From assembly GCA_009760855.2 (NCBI GenBank), contig WPIO01000128.1, forward strand, positions 1 to 64,000: a stretch of 64,000 nt of DNA. Reading direction: 5' to 3'. Below are positions 10,380 through 22,239 of this stretch, in pieces (position 1 is the first letter of the stretch; each line of letters begins with the position of its first letter). A program made the position numbers and the translations under genes. The notes under the pieces were generated by a model, which did not search any database, had not been told where the DNA came from, and saw nothing but the letters and a program-made list of their open reading frames with translations. Origin of the DNA: Cristatella mucedo. Lineage: Eukaryota; Bryozoa; Phylactolaemata; Cristatellidae.

Positions 10380-12110
10380 AATAATAATAGTATTATTAAT
10401 ACCCCTAAAAAAGCACCCCCATAGGACTCAATCTCATTCTAGGCGCTTACATTTGCTGCAAAGGAAACACGATTGAATGGTGAGTGGTATCATGCTAGAT
10501 AAACATCTCGAATACAATGGTTACGGGTGACATGCACAGGGTCAGCATGCAAGTGTGGTTATGTGGTTAGTGGCAGCATGCAAAAGTGTCAGCACGCATA
10601 AGCACATAAAGAACAAATCACATGGACCCACTAAATTCTGTCATAAATAGGTGCGTTTTAACTTCTTTTTAAATGTGGTCAATTCAGGGGATGTCGTGAA
10701 GGAAGTCGGGAGTGACTTCCAGGCTTTGGGAGCTTGCGAACTAAATGCACGGTCTCCAGACTTTGAAGTGGGTACGCTGCTTGATTAAAAGCCAGTACAG
10801 ATCTGTTGTGCTTATTTTGCTTGATCTATGAGTTCAGCTGCGACGCTCACGACAGACAAATTTAAATGCAGATTGTTTCGCCTGCTGCAAGTTCCTGATT
10901 GCACAGGCCGGAAGACCAGCCATCAGTGAGTTACATAAGTCTAAACTGGATGTCACTAGTGCATGGACCACTTTAGATATAGTATTCCTGTATAAACAAG
11001 CCCGAATTTAACATTCGTATGTAGCTGAAAGTACGTAGACTTTACTATGGAGCTGATTTAGTCGTTTAATGAATCGTAACTTTGAAAAAAGCATATAGAT
11101 TTCCTTCAGATTCAACAGGCCATACACTGGAAGAGCCGACTGTGAGCCTTAGGTTTTCTAATTTCTGAAACGCACCTGGTTGGGCCACAAATAGTAAGCT
11201 AGTCTTACTTTTATTCAGATTGAGAAATGTTGCTGCTTTCCATGGGTAGATATCAGTAATATATGCAGCAGGGGAGTTGAGAAAGATTTTCGTATTAGAA
11301 GGCTGGGGGGAATCAAAGCATTGGTACAAACTGAGTGTCATCTGGATAAAAGTTAAATCATGGATAATGACTGGCATATATATCACATCAGTAGGAAGCA
11401 GAATGTGAACCGTTAAAATAACCGAACGAAGCTACACTGAGGTACACTGCATTTCTGTTATTCCTGATATGATAGTTTTCCTTTCACATCACTCCTGTGC
11501 AATTTCTCATTAAAGATATGACCCACACCGTTGTAGTGCTGTACCAGCGACACCAGGAGAGATGTTAGGCGCTCGAGAAGAAATTTGTGATCGAGAGCAT
11601 CAAAATCTGCCGACGGATTAAAGCAAAAGAAAAGCAGAGACACTTTTCCTAAGTCTGCACTCCTAAGAAGGTACTCTCTAAGCAATGCTGATTCAGTGGC
11701 TCAATTGATTGATTAGCGCTAAAACCGGACTGGAACTTACGAGCAAGGTTTGGAGTTTTAATATATGACTTCAGCCGATCTGCCACGACTCGTTCCGATG
11801 TCTTTGTTGGAAACGGTAAAAGTCAGATATGGCATTTTTTGCTAAAGTTCCCTCGTTCCACGATCCCTTTCTCGAGTATTGGCCTGTCTAAAGCCTTTTT
11901 GAAAGGTGCTTGGACACGACCCGAGGCTAGTGACATATTCATAATGGTAGTCATGCATGGCAGCAGCGGATCTATGCATCGGAGAAGCAGGACATCAGGA
12001 GCCGGGTGAAGAGAACTGGTTTTCTTATTTGATAGATATGCGAAATTCAGGACGAGATCACTCTTGGCCATTTTGAATTTTGACATTAAGGTGCTGCACG
12101 GCATTTAGGA
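10380..12110 (-). mobile_element. CR1-A LINE copy, long but degenerate
   Basis: Minus-strand copy with 3' tail at 10380-10405, 3' UTR words to about 10640, and RT relics: 12104-11823 (RT start, PFKKALDRPILEKG), 11685-11458 (NPSADFDALDHKFLLERL) and 11386-11066 (YQCFDSPQPSNTK, FLNLNKSKTSLLFV). Many stops and shifts are present. A deletion has removed part of the C-terminal region around 10770. Confidence 0.82.
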
Positions 12111-12565
12111 ACAGGAGTTCAGCTGAGATAATGTAACCGAAGAGAGTATCTATAAGCAAGAAGCTGATTATCTGAGAGCGGTAAAGGAGATGATAAATTG
12201 TAGTCATCAGCAGTTTTGGATTGTGTAACCATGATTCGACAATGTTTTTAAAGAAGCTAGACTTAACCTTTGCTGGTATCGATTGCTAAGATCTACAGTA
12301 GCCCTCAAGTGATTGTCGATAGACACTCAGTCCTGATCTTGTTATTTTAAGCCTTCGATTAGTTTACCAGGCTAGTTTAGTGTCTGCTGTGGACCAAAGG
12401 TCGTCTGGGCGATGGCTCGCAGTGCACTTAGAGAAAGGTACAAACTCGTCGAGCGTGTGGGCCCTAGTTGAATTGTAGCACTCCACCAAAGATGACAGGG
12501 CGTAAGGAAGATGAAACAGCAGGAGCGAATAGGAGGTTCCCGCAAGGGCAGCACTGATGTCAAGG
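12110..12565. other. Spacer between CR1 copies
   Basis: No gene or repeat was recognised with confidence. Confidence 0.4.
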
Positions 12566-12567
12566 GT

Positions 12568-13172
12568 CTAGCAACTAGGCCACTACAGCTTGCTGTGAAT
12601 ATGGCTGCAAGGCTAGTCTTCAAGTCCCAGAGGTTTGAGCATGTGTCTCCTTTGCTATAGGAGCTAGGATGGATGCCGGTTGAGCAACGGATACAGGGAA
12701 AAGTTCTCATCCTGACCCACAAGGCCCACCACGGCTTGGCTCCTTCGTACCTAGCTGAACTGCGGCATCAGTTTCAGCCTGTTTGAACCCTCAGGCTCTG
12801 TATGGACAATAAATTATCTGTTTCATTCCTCCGTTTAAAGGCCGTTGGCGACAGTAGTATTAGCTCGGCGGGTCCTAGACTGAGGAACTCGCTTCCACAA
12901 TATTCTTACGCAACGACAACTACTCTCCTGCGGCCAACTATGGCTCACCCTTTTCAGCGGTCCTGAGCTGCTATTCCCAAGCTACTCACTACCTCAACTG
13001 CTCTCCTGACTCTGCTATGCTTTTCAGTTTCTCTTTGTTGCGTGAAACAAAGTCTGTTGACTATCGAATGCGTACCGAAAGCCGCTCAGGCTGTGAGTGC
13101 GCCATCCGAAACTCTCCTGCGTAACACCCACTTGGCCTGTACGGCTTTATGGAGTTACAGACGGAAGATGCA
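12568..13172 (+). mobile_element. CR1-B LINE 3' portion
   Basis: Plus-strand 3' part of a second CR1-like lineage. It aligns closely with 28000-28600: the ATGGCTGCAAGGCT.GTCTTC region, GAGCTAGGATGG.TGCCGGTTG, CACAAGGCCC.CCACGGCTTGG, then CTCGCTTCCAC and the 3' end TTACAGACGGA.GATGCATTACA. It is truncated at the 5' side near 12568. An LTR-like element follows immediately. Confidence 0.85.
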
Positions 13173-13300
13173 TTACAATAGAGGTTTAGCGATTCGCGGT
13201 TGGCTTTAGATGTTACCGAGGAGGGCGGGCGACATTTTAGCACCGCGCCAGCCAGGCTCGATTTGAGGAAGCAGAAGACTTGCTGGGCGATCGAAAATAT

Positions 13301-13329
13301 GTCCGCTGCTCGAGCGGCGAGCAGCGGAC
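13301..13329. repeat. Perfect 12-bp hairpin
   Basis: GTCCGCTGCTCG at 13301-13312 is the exact reverse complement of 13318-13329, with a 5-base loop AGCGG. Confidence 0.9.
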
Positions 13330-13351
13330 GCTCGAGCAGCAGAGCAGAGGT

Positions 13352-13397
13352 CCGCTGTGCTTCCGGGCTCGACGCAACGAGCCCGGAAGCACAGCGG
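13352..13397. repeat. Perfect 20-bp hairpin
   Basis: Bases 13352-13371 are an exact reverse complement of 13378-13397, with a 6-base loop ACGCAA (13372-13377). The stem is GC-rich and contains TTCCGGGCTCG. It sits 22 bases after the preceding 12-bp hairpin. A perfect 20-bp stem in otherwise decayed DNA suggests a recent origin or selection. Confidence 0.92.
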
Positions 13398-14457
13398 TAC
13401 CGCGAGCTGTGGTGTTTCGGCCTGTCGCAATGGCCGGCCGTATGCAGGAGCGGCTCTGCGATGTCGGCAGGCCTTTCAAACACGGCCACGACTCGGTTCA
13501 AGCAGAATTGTCGTCGGGAGCCTTCCGTCCACATTCAAGTTAGAAGGTGGTGGCTCATCCGATGGCCGAGTGAAAGTATATAACTCCTCACCGTAACGGC
13601 CCACGGCGGCGGACCCCAATATCGCTCAGTTCTTTGGCACCCAAGTTCCGGCGAGCTATTTAAGACCAGTGCCACGCTTGCTCAAAGGCTCTGCTTCGAT
13701 GCCATCGCCGCCAGCCGTCCGACCGTTGCGGACTAATTTCTCTCGGAATGCGGAACTCCCATTGTCGGGCCGTCCGAGCCAGCTATCGACAGCCACGAAG
13801 CAGAGCGAACGCCAGCGGCAGGAGAGTTCGGTGGAAGACGCTACAAAATACGGCGGCCGTACAGCGCCCGTAGCGAGTATTTTATTTTCAGGCGCTTGTA
13901 AGTACGCGCGCGTGGTCCCAGCGTGCGGTTTTGGTACTGTGGACTAGAGCTAGTCCGGTGCTGTGGAGGGGAGGTATTTCTTCTTAGGCGAATCGGCCTT
14001 CAGTTCTCCCTGCTAAAAAGTGGAGGCGGAATCGTAGTTCTCCGGGCAAGGTTTACTTTCCGGTTGTTCGGGCTCTGCGTATATTTGGGTCACGCCCCTG
14101 TGTAGACGCCGGTGACCTACGTACGGCAATGCATTTCCCAAATTAGAGAGCTTTTTTTGGTGCGAATGTAAGAGCAGTGTGAAGATAAAACTGAGCTATA
14201 CGGACAGAGACAGTGTGCGCTTGCGAATAAAATTCAGTGAAATCCCTTATTCGGGCATGTATCCCGTCCAAATTCACGCCAGAAGCGCACGACCCTTAAT
14301 TAGCAGTGAGGAGGTTGGCACGGAAACGCTGTTTGCGTGGCGACCCGCTTGCTGCTTGTAGACGGGCACCGAAACGCACATGACATTTGGCCACGTCGCT
14401 TGCTAAGCGGAAGAATAAGCCTCCTTTTCTGAGCCTTCGACGTTACAGTATCGACTG

Positions 14458-16078
14458 AATGAAATCTGCAAGTGGTCAGGTAAGCAGAGTTAAATAATAA
14501 TTGGCCATCATAACATTGTGTTGTGAGAGAAAATAGGTACAAGTTTGTGACCATCGACGTGAGTACTGTGGTCGTGCACATGTAAGCCGCAAGAAAAAAC
14601 TAGTCACTCCGTGCGCATTGTTCTGTTCTGAACGCGTCAGATAAATTATCCAATGCCTAAACATAGCTACAAGATTGTAGGTCACTTCACAAGGCGATAG
14701 ATCAACAAAGTATAGCTATTGAACTGTGCTTCCGGTATCACAGTTTCCTGCCTATAGGTGCCGACAGGTTGAAATCGGAATAGCGACTATGAAAGAAACT
14801 CGTGCGAAAGGCGAAAGTTGATTAATGGAAGAAAAGTGGAGAAGGATGAGTTAAATTCGCTGAAATGGAGGAATAAAGCGAACAAATGCAGATGGAGAAC
14901 AGAAAAAAGGTAGAAGGATAGCACAAACAGACGTCGCTTCGTGAGCGTTCGATAATGACGTCACAAGCGAGAACTCGGCTATGCGGCTGTTCTGGCCGAG
15001 CTAAATAAGCCTACCGGTGACAGCACAAGGTGTGAATTCGCTGCTTGGCAAGTGTGCCACGGACTTAATTCTATACCATAGCGGTTAAGGATTTCCGGTA
15101 GTCTTATTCACTCGATACCTTGTTCGGTTTCAGCGAGAAAATTCTACGTACCTTCCAAAAGCAATGAACTATTAATTTATGGTATCGAAAATGTAGTGAA
15201 TATAACCAGGTAGATTAGAAGCCTATCTACTGCCTTTGCACAGCTGTGTATTTTCCGGACCAGTCGGTATCATCATCAACGAAGCCAAATTTCGAAAAGA
15301 TGCAGTTCCTGCAATCTATACGTGCGCTATTCCTAACAAGAAACAATTTGCTTACAGATTTTCTGAGAAACAGTCCCTGCCGGTATAAGAATGGTAATAA
15401 TGCTTGAATGGGATGTTTTATTTTAAAATTGTAAATTTAAGCGATCTGTACCTCGTGTCAAAAGGTTGCCACTGTTTCGGTAAAACCATGCTCTGTGGTA
15501 AGTGACAGCTCACTTCGCCCAGACCTCGTCTTCGACGATGGAGCAATAGCACAGGTATTACTGAAGTAGAGGTCCTATTTGACAACGATGATGATGTACT
15601 GACGAAGGCCGCAGATCGAACGATCATGAAATACTTGCATTGGGCAACACTTTCTGTCTCAGTGTCGAACTTCGGCGTCGGTTCTGCCATTAATGCTGTG
15701 GAGCACTCGGATTTTGGTACCCGGTCGACGAGCGGTGCCTCGATGCTCTCGGCATAAAAACAGCGTACCGAAAGCTCATCTGAACTTGTGCGTCAGCGAT
15801 GCGGTATGCCCGGCAGCGCCGTGGTGATGGCCCAGTTCTCCCGGACGGAGGCGACCGTGTCCGCCACTCAGCAAGGTATCGTTCAGCCCGTGGGGGAGTA
15901 TGGCACAATACCCGCGATCGTATAAACAAGTCTATTCTTTTATCAACAAATAGTGTTTTGGCTGTGGCTGGGTTATTTATTAGAATTGTAGAATTTGTGA
16001 TGGTAAAATGCAATGTTAAGAATCTTCGGAAGCATGCAAGTGTGGTGATTTAAAGCACTAGTTCAATGGCCATCGTCT
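14458..16078. other. Spacer with a GC/CpG-rich patch
   Basis: No recognised gene. A consensus CRE palindrome TGACGTCA occurs at 14955-14962. A CpG-rich patch at 15700-15910 is open in two frames (minus 16013-15690, plus 15799-16053) but shows no recognisable domain, so it is not called as coding. Confidence 0.4.
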
Positions 16079-16253
16079 TAAAAAATGCTAGCTGATTTAA
16101 CAGCCTCTTTTTGTATGGCAAGGGAAGAGCCTTTACGGTTATCACCACCGCTTGCAGTGGTGATAAAGGATCGCTCACCGAAGGATTCGAACCCACGACC
16201 TCGGGGCCCTAGGTCGTGAAAAGCAACCGCCTTACCTAGTGTGCCATTACAGT
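16079..16253 (-). mobile_element. SINE-1 (tRNA-derived), copy a
   Basis: Read on the minus strand it begins with ACTGTAATGGCACACTAGG (pol III A box), has the B box GGTTCGAATCC, then a body with a perfect 8-bp hairpin (ATCACCAC/GTGGTGAT around TGCAAGCG, 16141-16164), and ends in GAGGCTGTTAAATCAGCTAGC plus a T-run. It is one of the best-preserved copies and is useful as a reference for the family. Confidence 0.85.
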
Positions 16254-16840
16254 CTTGAACTCAAGGTCCTGACTTTGAGTTATTGAATGATGTACACTAA
16301 ATTCTTATTTCATCTGATGATATGCAGCTCAACCAACGAATAAACGCATGTTGGCCATAAAACAGCCTAGAGAGTACCCTTCCTGAATATCCAAGCTTCC
16401 ACAGATCGTAAATGAATTGTCCATATCTTCCATAACATAAATCTACGACCGCCTTTATAAAAAAACATCCTCTTCCTGCATAGATTGATAGCCTTCAACT
16501 TCAATAATATAATACTTGAATACAATATTGGTTTTGCGAAATTATTTGCCGCATATATGATAAAGCAGCCATTATACTAACCTCATTTACTACCTAGGAC
16601 GGATCTGGTACGCCAGGGTCAGGTAGATTGAGCCTCAGTAGTTTGAGTGCTTGCAACACTCCTGTATGCTAAACCATCTATTGCATAATGTTTTATTATG
16701 TACATCACAATAATCACGTTATTTTATCTTTTTATAAAGCTCAGACTGGCAGTACTAACGTGCAGGCTCTCAGCGTGAGGTTTGTTATCCCACGATAGTG
16801 TTCGTATTCCTGTCGCCAATAGTGTGCCCCTCCCCGATTG
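16254..16840. other. Spacer left of duplication block 2
   Basis: AT-rich. No gene or repeat was recognised. Confidence 0.4.
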
Positions 16841-17902
16841 ACAGCCGTTGGGCATTGTTCCGGATCACGTGATTGTTAAGTCGTTGGTGTACTGAAGTAG
16901 TATTACTCATCGCAGGTTCCATAGCCCGCAGTCCAAAGATCTAACTGAACCGTCATCACGAGGTAAGTTCTACATGCACCGGCCAGAAGCTAAGACCTTA
17001 TAGCATGTGGTCTGACCCAGAAAACTCCAACTATTTAGCCCATAGTATTCCAAGTAGTAACACCCATGTCTAAGTGCTCTCTCAACGCACCTAAACTGTT
17101 GGTGAGACGAATCGTGATTTTTAGTCAGATTATCTAAGATCTAGTGTCCCAATTCCAATGTCAGGCAGGAATCATGATCTCGGTTGCGTTTCTAATAAGC
17201 TAGGCCCTACAAACCCCTCAAACGTACGCAAGTTTTCAGTGGTCGAGCCAGTGGGCACGCACGGCGGCATTTCCCTGGGCCCTTAGCCGGAGCGGCGACA
17301 TTGCTTTCCAACATTGCATTCGCGTGCCCGCTGCTAGTAACCTTATCTACTCGTTGACCCCTGTGCATGCCACAACTAACTATGTTATGCTTGATGAAAT
17401 TGTGAATGTCGCCACTAATTATTTGGTCATATTTCATCACTTTATCTGTAAAACGTCTAGACAGAGAATCGGTTCCCTAAGGGTGCTACAGAATGTATTA
17501 TTCTTATCTCATTATTTGTATTATTATTATAATTCTCAGTGGGCCCCTTTTCCACTGTTAGGTAAAGCTCGGCTAAATACGGAGAGAAGTTGGGACATTT
17601 ACTATTTTGGGCTCTAATGATAAATCTCTTTAGAGAGATTATACTAATCGCCATCTGGTTCTATCTTTACCTGAACAATCAAGTTGGGCCTGTTGATGAG
17701 AAGAAAATCTACAAGGTGTAAATAGTATTATCCTAAACATTGGCCGTAGGTTTTGAAGTACTGTACAAATTCTTTCCAGCTGTTTGCAGTTTGGTGAGAT
17801 GGGCCTATGTCATTTAAATACGTTTTTTTCCAGATATACGTACAACCGATATTTCAGCAGAATAATAAAATTACATTTTTTAGAATCCCCAAAAAATCAA
17901 CA

Positions 17903-18795
17903 ATGCTCCTGTACATAGCTCTTATTTCTACATTGAGCTACAGGACTACATTTTTCAAGTATTGTGGAGCTCTAATATACGATCAAACCACGCCCATTTG
18001 TTGCAATGCTGTAATACAACCCATTTATGGATCACCGTCTACAGCCTGCTGAGCCGTGATGGCACATTAAGTTAGCTTTCACGACCTCGGTCCCGAGGTC
18101 GTGGGTTCGATTCCTGCAGTGGGCGATCCTTTATCGCCATTGCAAGCGGTGGTGATGCCGTAAAGGCTCTTCTGTCGCTATACAAAAAGGGGCTGTTTAA
18201 TCAGCTAGGATTTTTTTTTTATAATCCCAGCTCGAAGACCTGCAGCTCTGGCCGCGTCACTAGTAGCCAGGGCGCAGGTCGCACGGCCTGCTGTGGTACA
18301 GTGTCCTTCGATTCAAGAACTAATATTTGTTGTAATTGTGTGGTCGGGCCATCCTACGGCGTTTCCAAAACTGGTTGTTGTGGTACCATTCCGTACGCCA
18401 CTGATATTTATACTTGCTGTAAGGGACAACTCGTGTTACGGTATGGGCTCTATAACACTGGATGTTGTGGTCAAACAGCTTACAACATATTGACCAACGT
18501 CTGTTGCCAAGGCGCTGTCGCACGGAGCTACGGTGAAAGCTTGACCGGCTGCTGTGGATCAGTATCGTACAGCTTGGTGACGCAGGCCTGCTGCCAGAAA
18601 AAACTGGTGAGCGGGTACGGGCAGTTCAGCTCAGCTTGCTGCGGCGCCGCGTCGTATAACCAGACCGAGAAAAAGTGCTGCAATGGCGTGCTAGAAACTG
18701 AGTTTGGTGGGTACTTGACTAGATGCTGTGGAGAGAAATCCTACACTGTTGAGCACAGTGCCTGTTGCAATGGTAGCGTGTCGCCTCATTGCTGA
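17903..18795 (+). pseudogene. Galaxin-like paralogue disrupted by a SINE
   Basis: The ATG at 17903 starts MLLYIALISTLS, then the first repeat up to STAC at 18049. There the inserted SINE-1 creates a stop (TGA, 18050-18052), removes about 15 bases of coding sequence, and shifts the frame. The galaxin frame resumes at 18220 with YNPSSKTC and stays open to the stop at 18793-18795 (...SPHC), with all later CC repeats. The repeat matching residues YNPSSQTCCSG of the intact gene has C changed to S, and several G/R changes appear. The long undamaged 3' frame suggests that the insertion is fairly young, or that the segment is still expressed by some other route. An AATAAA sits at 18903-18908, about 110 bases after the stop. 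Confidence 0.85.
18052..18220 (+). mobile_element. SINE-1 copy b, inserted in the galaxin paralogue
   Basis: It starts AGCCGTGATGGCACA (A box, with a small deletion after it). It has a perfect 11-bp complementary arm pair CACGACCTCGG/CCGAGGTCGTG at 18080-18103, the B box GGTTCGATTCC, the TGCAAGCGGTGGTGAT arm, GGCTGTTTAATCAGCTAG and a final run of ten T. Comparison with the intact gene gives the exact insertion site. Confidence 0.92.
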
Positions 18796-18902
18796 AAAAA
18801 GAAAAATATAGCAGAATCAATAGTTCGTATTCACGAGGTCTATGCAGTCTTTGATTTAACAAATACTTAAATGGAATTCAAATATAAACCTGACGGAATT
18901 TG

Positions 18903-18908
18903 TAATAA
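18903..18908 (+). terminator. AATAAA polyadenylation signal candidate
   Basis: Canonical AATAAA about 110 bases downstream of the paralogue's stop codon. The intact copy's 3' UTR has diverged here and does not show the same hexamer at this distance. Confidence 0.35.
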
Positions 18909-19318
18909 AATTCGCTGTTAATTTAGTAACCGTTTCTTATTTTTTGGTACGTTCAGTTGCAATTGCACGAAACTTGACTTGGCTTCAGATCACAAATGAT
19001 TAGTAATCGTGGGTCACGTGACTCCAGTAATCACAATGCTGAGCTTTGGTTGAGTTTCTATCACCTCTGTCCTTCATCTATGTTGCTGAAGCTACCGTAG
19101 TATCCTACTTTTTGTGGAGCATTTAGTGTGACGAATGGAATAAGTGACATGGGTCACTTGGGTGGTAGCTCGTGAGTACAAATCAAGTTAAAAGTCAAGA
19201 CATACCATTTTATTTTGCCTTTGTCTGGGTTGTGCGTTTAACGATTCATACCTCTTTTTCAGATCAAGTATTTATTTTATCCTAGGACCTTGTATTAGCC
19301 GTTTACATGGCTAGATAG

Positions 19319-20585
19319 TGTAGCGCCTTGCTGGTCTTGGCTTATTTTTATCGCGAACAAGATGCTGTTCGGCTTCGGGCAAGAACTCCTTTGTCTTAAA
19401 GCAGTGAGCCAGAGAGGAGCGCCTGTTTGGCTAGAGAGAAAGAGCTCAAGAGCGAGCCAGGAAGCTCTGAGACCAGGGGTGGCGATTCGGCCTTTAGAAT
19501 TGGTCTGATATCCACGGGAGCTGCTGCTTGACGTTGGCTGGCCTGTCAACCTCGGCCATAACTCTGTCAAACAAGAATCGTCTGGAACCTATTCTTCATT
19601 CAAGCTGATCAGGGGTGCCCTTCCAGTGGCCTAGTGACGGTATTAACTCCTTACAGCAATGGGCCACGGTCTCGGGCCCAATACCACTAAGCTCTTGCCC
19701 CATTGTCTCAGCTAAGTATTTAAGATCGAGCGACGCTCGTTCTTGGTCTTTTGTTAGGCTCCTGTCTTCGGCTTTGCTTCGACGCCGTCGGACTCGTTTC
19801 TCTGAAAGCGAGGGGGAGGGCGGGCTGTTCGCCGGCGATTAGCGGGACAGGACAAGACACTGGTAGGAGGATTCGTTGGACTCCACCGAATACGGTCATA
19901 TCGCGCCCGAGCGAGCATTTTGAGTTTCTTTTGTGTTTGTGTGTGCCCGCTCGCACGTGGTCTCAGCATAAAGATTTGCCGGTGCGAACTAGACGTAGTT
20001 GGTGCGGTATGTGAGATATTCCGTTGGCTCGGGCTCCTTCGTCTATTTTGGCCGTTCCCCCTAGAGACGCAGTTAGCCTAAGTGTGTAGACGTGTTTCCT
20101 CCGCAAGAGTGCTCGACGTGGCGTTCATGCGGTAGTTCTGCCGCATGTCGGTGGAAGCGGAGCCCTAGTTCTCCAGTCCAGGGTCCGGGGCTCCGGTCGG
20201 GCTTTTCGTCTCATTCGGGTCGCTCCCCACGATATACTAGCGGTAGCGCACAAGTGCGGGGGACGTATTCCCTCCGCGAGAATGTGCTTGTGCTGTTGAG
20301 AGCGTGTGAGGAGTGTAGAGATAAAGCTGAGCTAGACGCTCAGCGACTTTGTGCGCTGGTGAATAAAGCTCAGTAAAATCCCCAATTTGTGTGTCTCGCT
20401 TTCCGATTCACGCCGCGGACTCACGACCCCCTATTAGCAGCGATAAGTAAGTCAGCGCCAGAAACGCTCGTTTCGTGGCGGCCTGCTTATTGTGTGTAGA
20501 TGCGCACCGAACGACATCTGGAGCTAGGTTACACCGCTAGGTAAGCGGCAGGTTAAGCCTACTCCGCCGAGCCTTCGGCGTTACA
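19319..20585 (+). mobile_element. LTR-like element copy 2 (about 1.27 kb, solo LTR candidate)
   Basis: It begins TGTAGCG and ends CGTTACA (TGTA..TACA ends). TATTTAAG is near 19713, AATAAA near 20362, and there is no coding region. Collinear with 13448-14457. Flanking bases GATAG and ACAGT do not form a perfect target duplication. Block 1 of the segmental duplication lacks the insert, which confirms it as a discrete mobile insertion. Confidence 0.6.
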
Positions 20586-22239
20586 ACAGTATCCCCATTC
20601 AAGTATAACCTCATCTAAAATGCGTGCCTCTTCTTTCTGGAGGAAGGAAGTAACAGAGGGTACAAGTGAACGACCGACGAACGAAAGTTAGCAACATGGC
20701 ATCCAACGTAGTAAAGCACAGCTATAGGGACAAACCAATCGTAAGCATGCTCGGTTTCACTAATTTGGGGTTTCTCTAGATGACCACTCAGGTTCGCAGT
20801 TCATTCTGTCGACTTTCAGCTCCATGGCATTGTCGCAATTTGAACGTGCTCGCGTGATGAAACTATGCTTAGGCTGGCATCTTATCGTCACTATTTGTGA
20901 CTATCCTTCCAGAATTATACGTCTCTCGCTAACTCAAATTCAGTATACCTGTGTAGTTTTGCGATTATAGCCAATGAAACTGTAAGCTTCTTATTAATGT
21001 ATGGCAGCAGCCCTCAAAACACTTCTTCTCAGCTACCTGCATTGGCTTTCCATCAAGCAGATACCATCGTAATTATAGCCATACCAAGGAATCGCTTCGT
21101 TGCTCCCATTCGTGAATGAAAAGTGGACCGAATACTGTAGCTATTGTGCATTGAGCCGAATAGTAGCGGTCGGACGTAACATATTTAACGGTACATTTCT
21201 TTCGGGTATGGAAAGCTCTTAATGGGAATGGGTAGAACTAATTATTTTATTAAAATGATGTATGCGTAAGGATAGCTTCTCTTTTGTCCTGCCGTCGATG
21301 TTCCTGCAGCTGTGCTATTAGGGGGTTACCTCTGCCAGTACCAGCCGGGCGGACTAAGGCTAGCAAAGGGTTTAGGTTAGTCTAGCCATCAGACCTAGCT
21401 GCCGCTGCCGCCAACACAGCCTAAATGGCGCAGCTTATTCAGCCGCGGGCCGAAGCGCGACTTCTAGAGACGAAGGCGGCAGCAGCCGATGGTATTTCGC
21501 CGATCGTGGACGGCTGCATAATTTGCGAATAACAAGCTTAGTTCAACTTTGATCTAGCCCTAGTTTTCACAGACTGGTGATAGATGCAAAAAGTGGCACA
21601 ACATTAACAGTCTAGTTTTAGGCTTCGTGGTAAACTTACTCTAATGAAGTTTTGCTTGTTTTGTTCGCTTCAATTGTGTTTGTAAAATTTCCATCACAGT
21701 TATTCGGCACATTTATCGCATTTAACCAAATGGTTCGGCAGTCATTCGAATGATGCTTAATAGTTAGAATCAGTGATTCGGGACTGCCCCTGTTTATTTG
21801 CATGCCTTTGTTTGTAGCACCTTATTTCTATCATATCTAGCCTTCACTAGGTTATGTTCATTCGATCGTTTTTGCATCTAATCAAGTCAAATCTTCTCGT
21901 CGCAGTCTTTCGCCTGCAAAACCCCTTAGATTACAAAAAAAGCCTTACCCCCAATACCCCTTACCGAACACAAAGTCAACAACTTCATTTGGGTCAGTCG
22001 TTCCAAGAGCCTGAACAAACTAAACATCGCGGACGATCATTAGCTGGACGATTATGGGTAGTGGCTTGGAACCGATTTCTTCTTTGCAGCATTCGCTACT
22101 CCATGCAGCTATTCGCCTGAGTGCTTTCAGATACCTAAAGCGTGCATAAATGAATAAGCAATTGACTCGATTCGTATAACTCATATAGAGAGGACATAGA
22201 AATTGATATCATAATTGGTACCTTAATTGTGGTCATACC

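Larger units (their letters stand above)
13175..14457 (+). mobile_element. LTR-like element copy 1 (solo LTR candidate)
   Basis: From about 13448 onward this aligns collinearly with 19525-20585. Both have a promoter-like CTATTTAAG/GTATTTAAG (13658 and 19713), then after about 0.6 kb a GAATAAA polyadenylation-type signal (14224 and 20360), and both end CGTTACA. A TATA-like box followed by AATAAA inside one element with a TG..CA outline is what a long terminal repeat looks like. No gag or pol lies inside. The left boundary is uncertain (between the CR1-B end at 13172 and about 13240), and the hairpins at 13301-13397 are absent from copy 2. It is GC- and CpG-rich compared with its surroundings. 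Confidence 0.5.

Noticed and set aside
12372-12722. Minus-strand 116-codon open frame
   Set aside because: Its lower half is unassigned and its upper half is antisense to the CR1-B copy at 12568-13172.
13061-13596. Several overlapping open frames of 74-157 codons on both strands
   Set aside because: They arise from GC-rich sequence and the hairpins in the LTR-like element. None has a recognisable motif, and the homologous element at 19319 does not keep them.
15690-16053. Two opposed open frames in a CpG-rich patch
   Set aside because: No recognisable family, and the minus and plus frames mirror each other as expected from GC-rich composition.
18060-18140. tRNA gene suggested by A and B boxes
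   Set aside because: No cloverleaf with an acceptor stem closes, and the same sequence recurs as a dispersed SINE with extra body and a T-run end.
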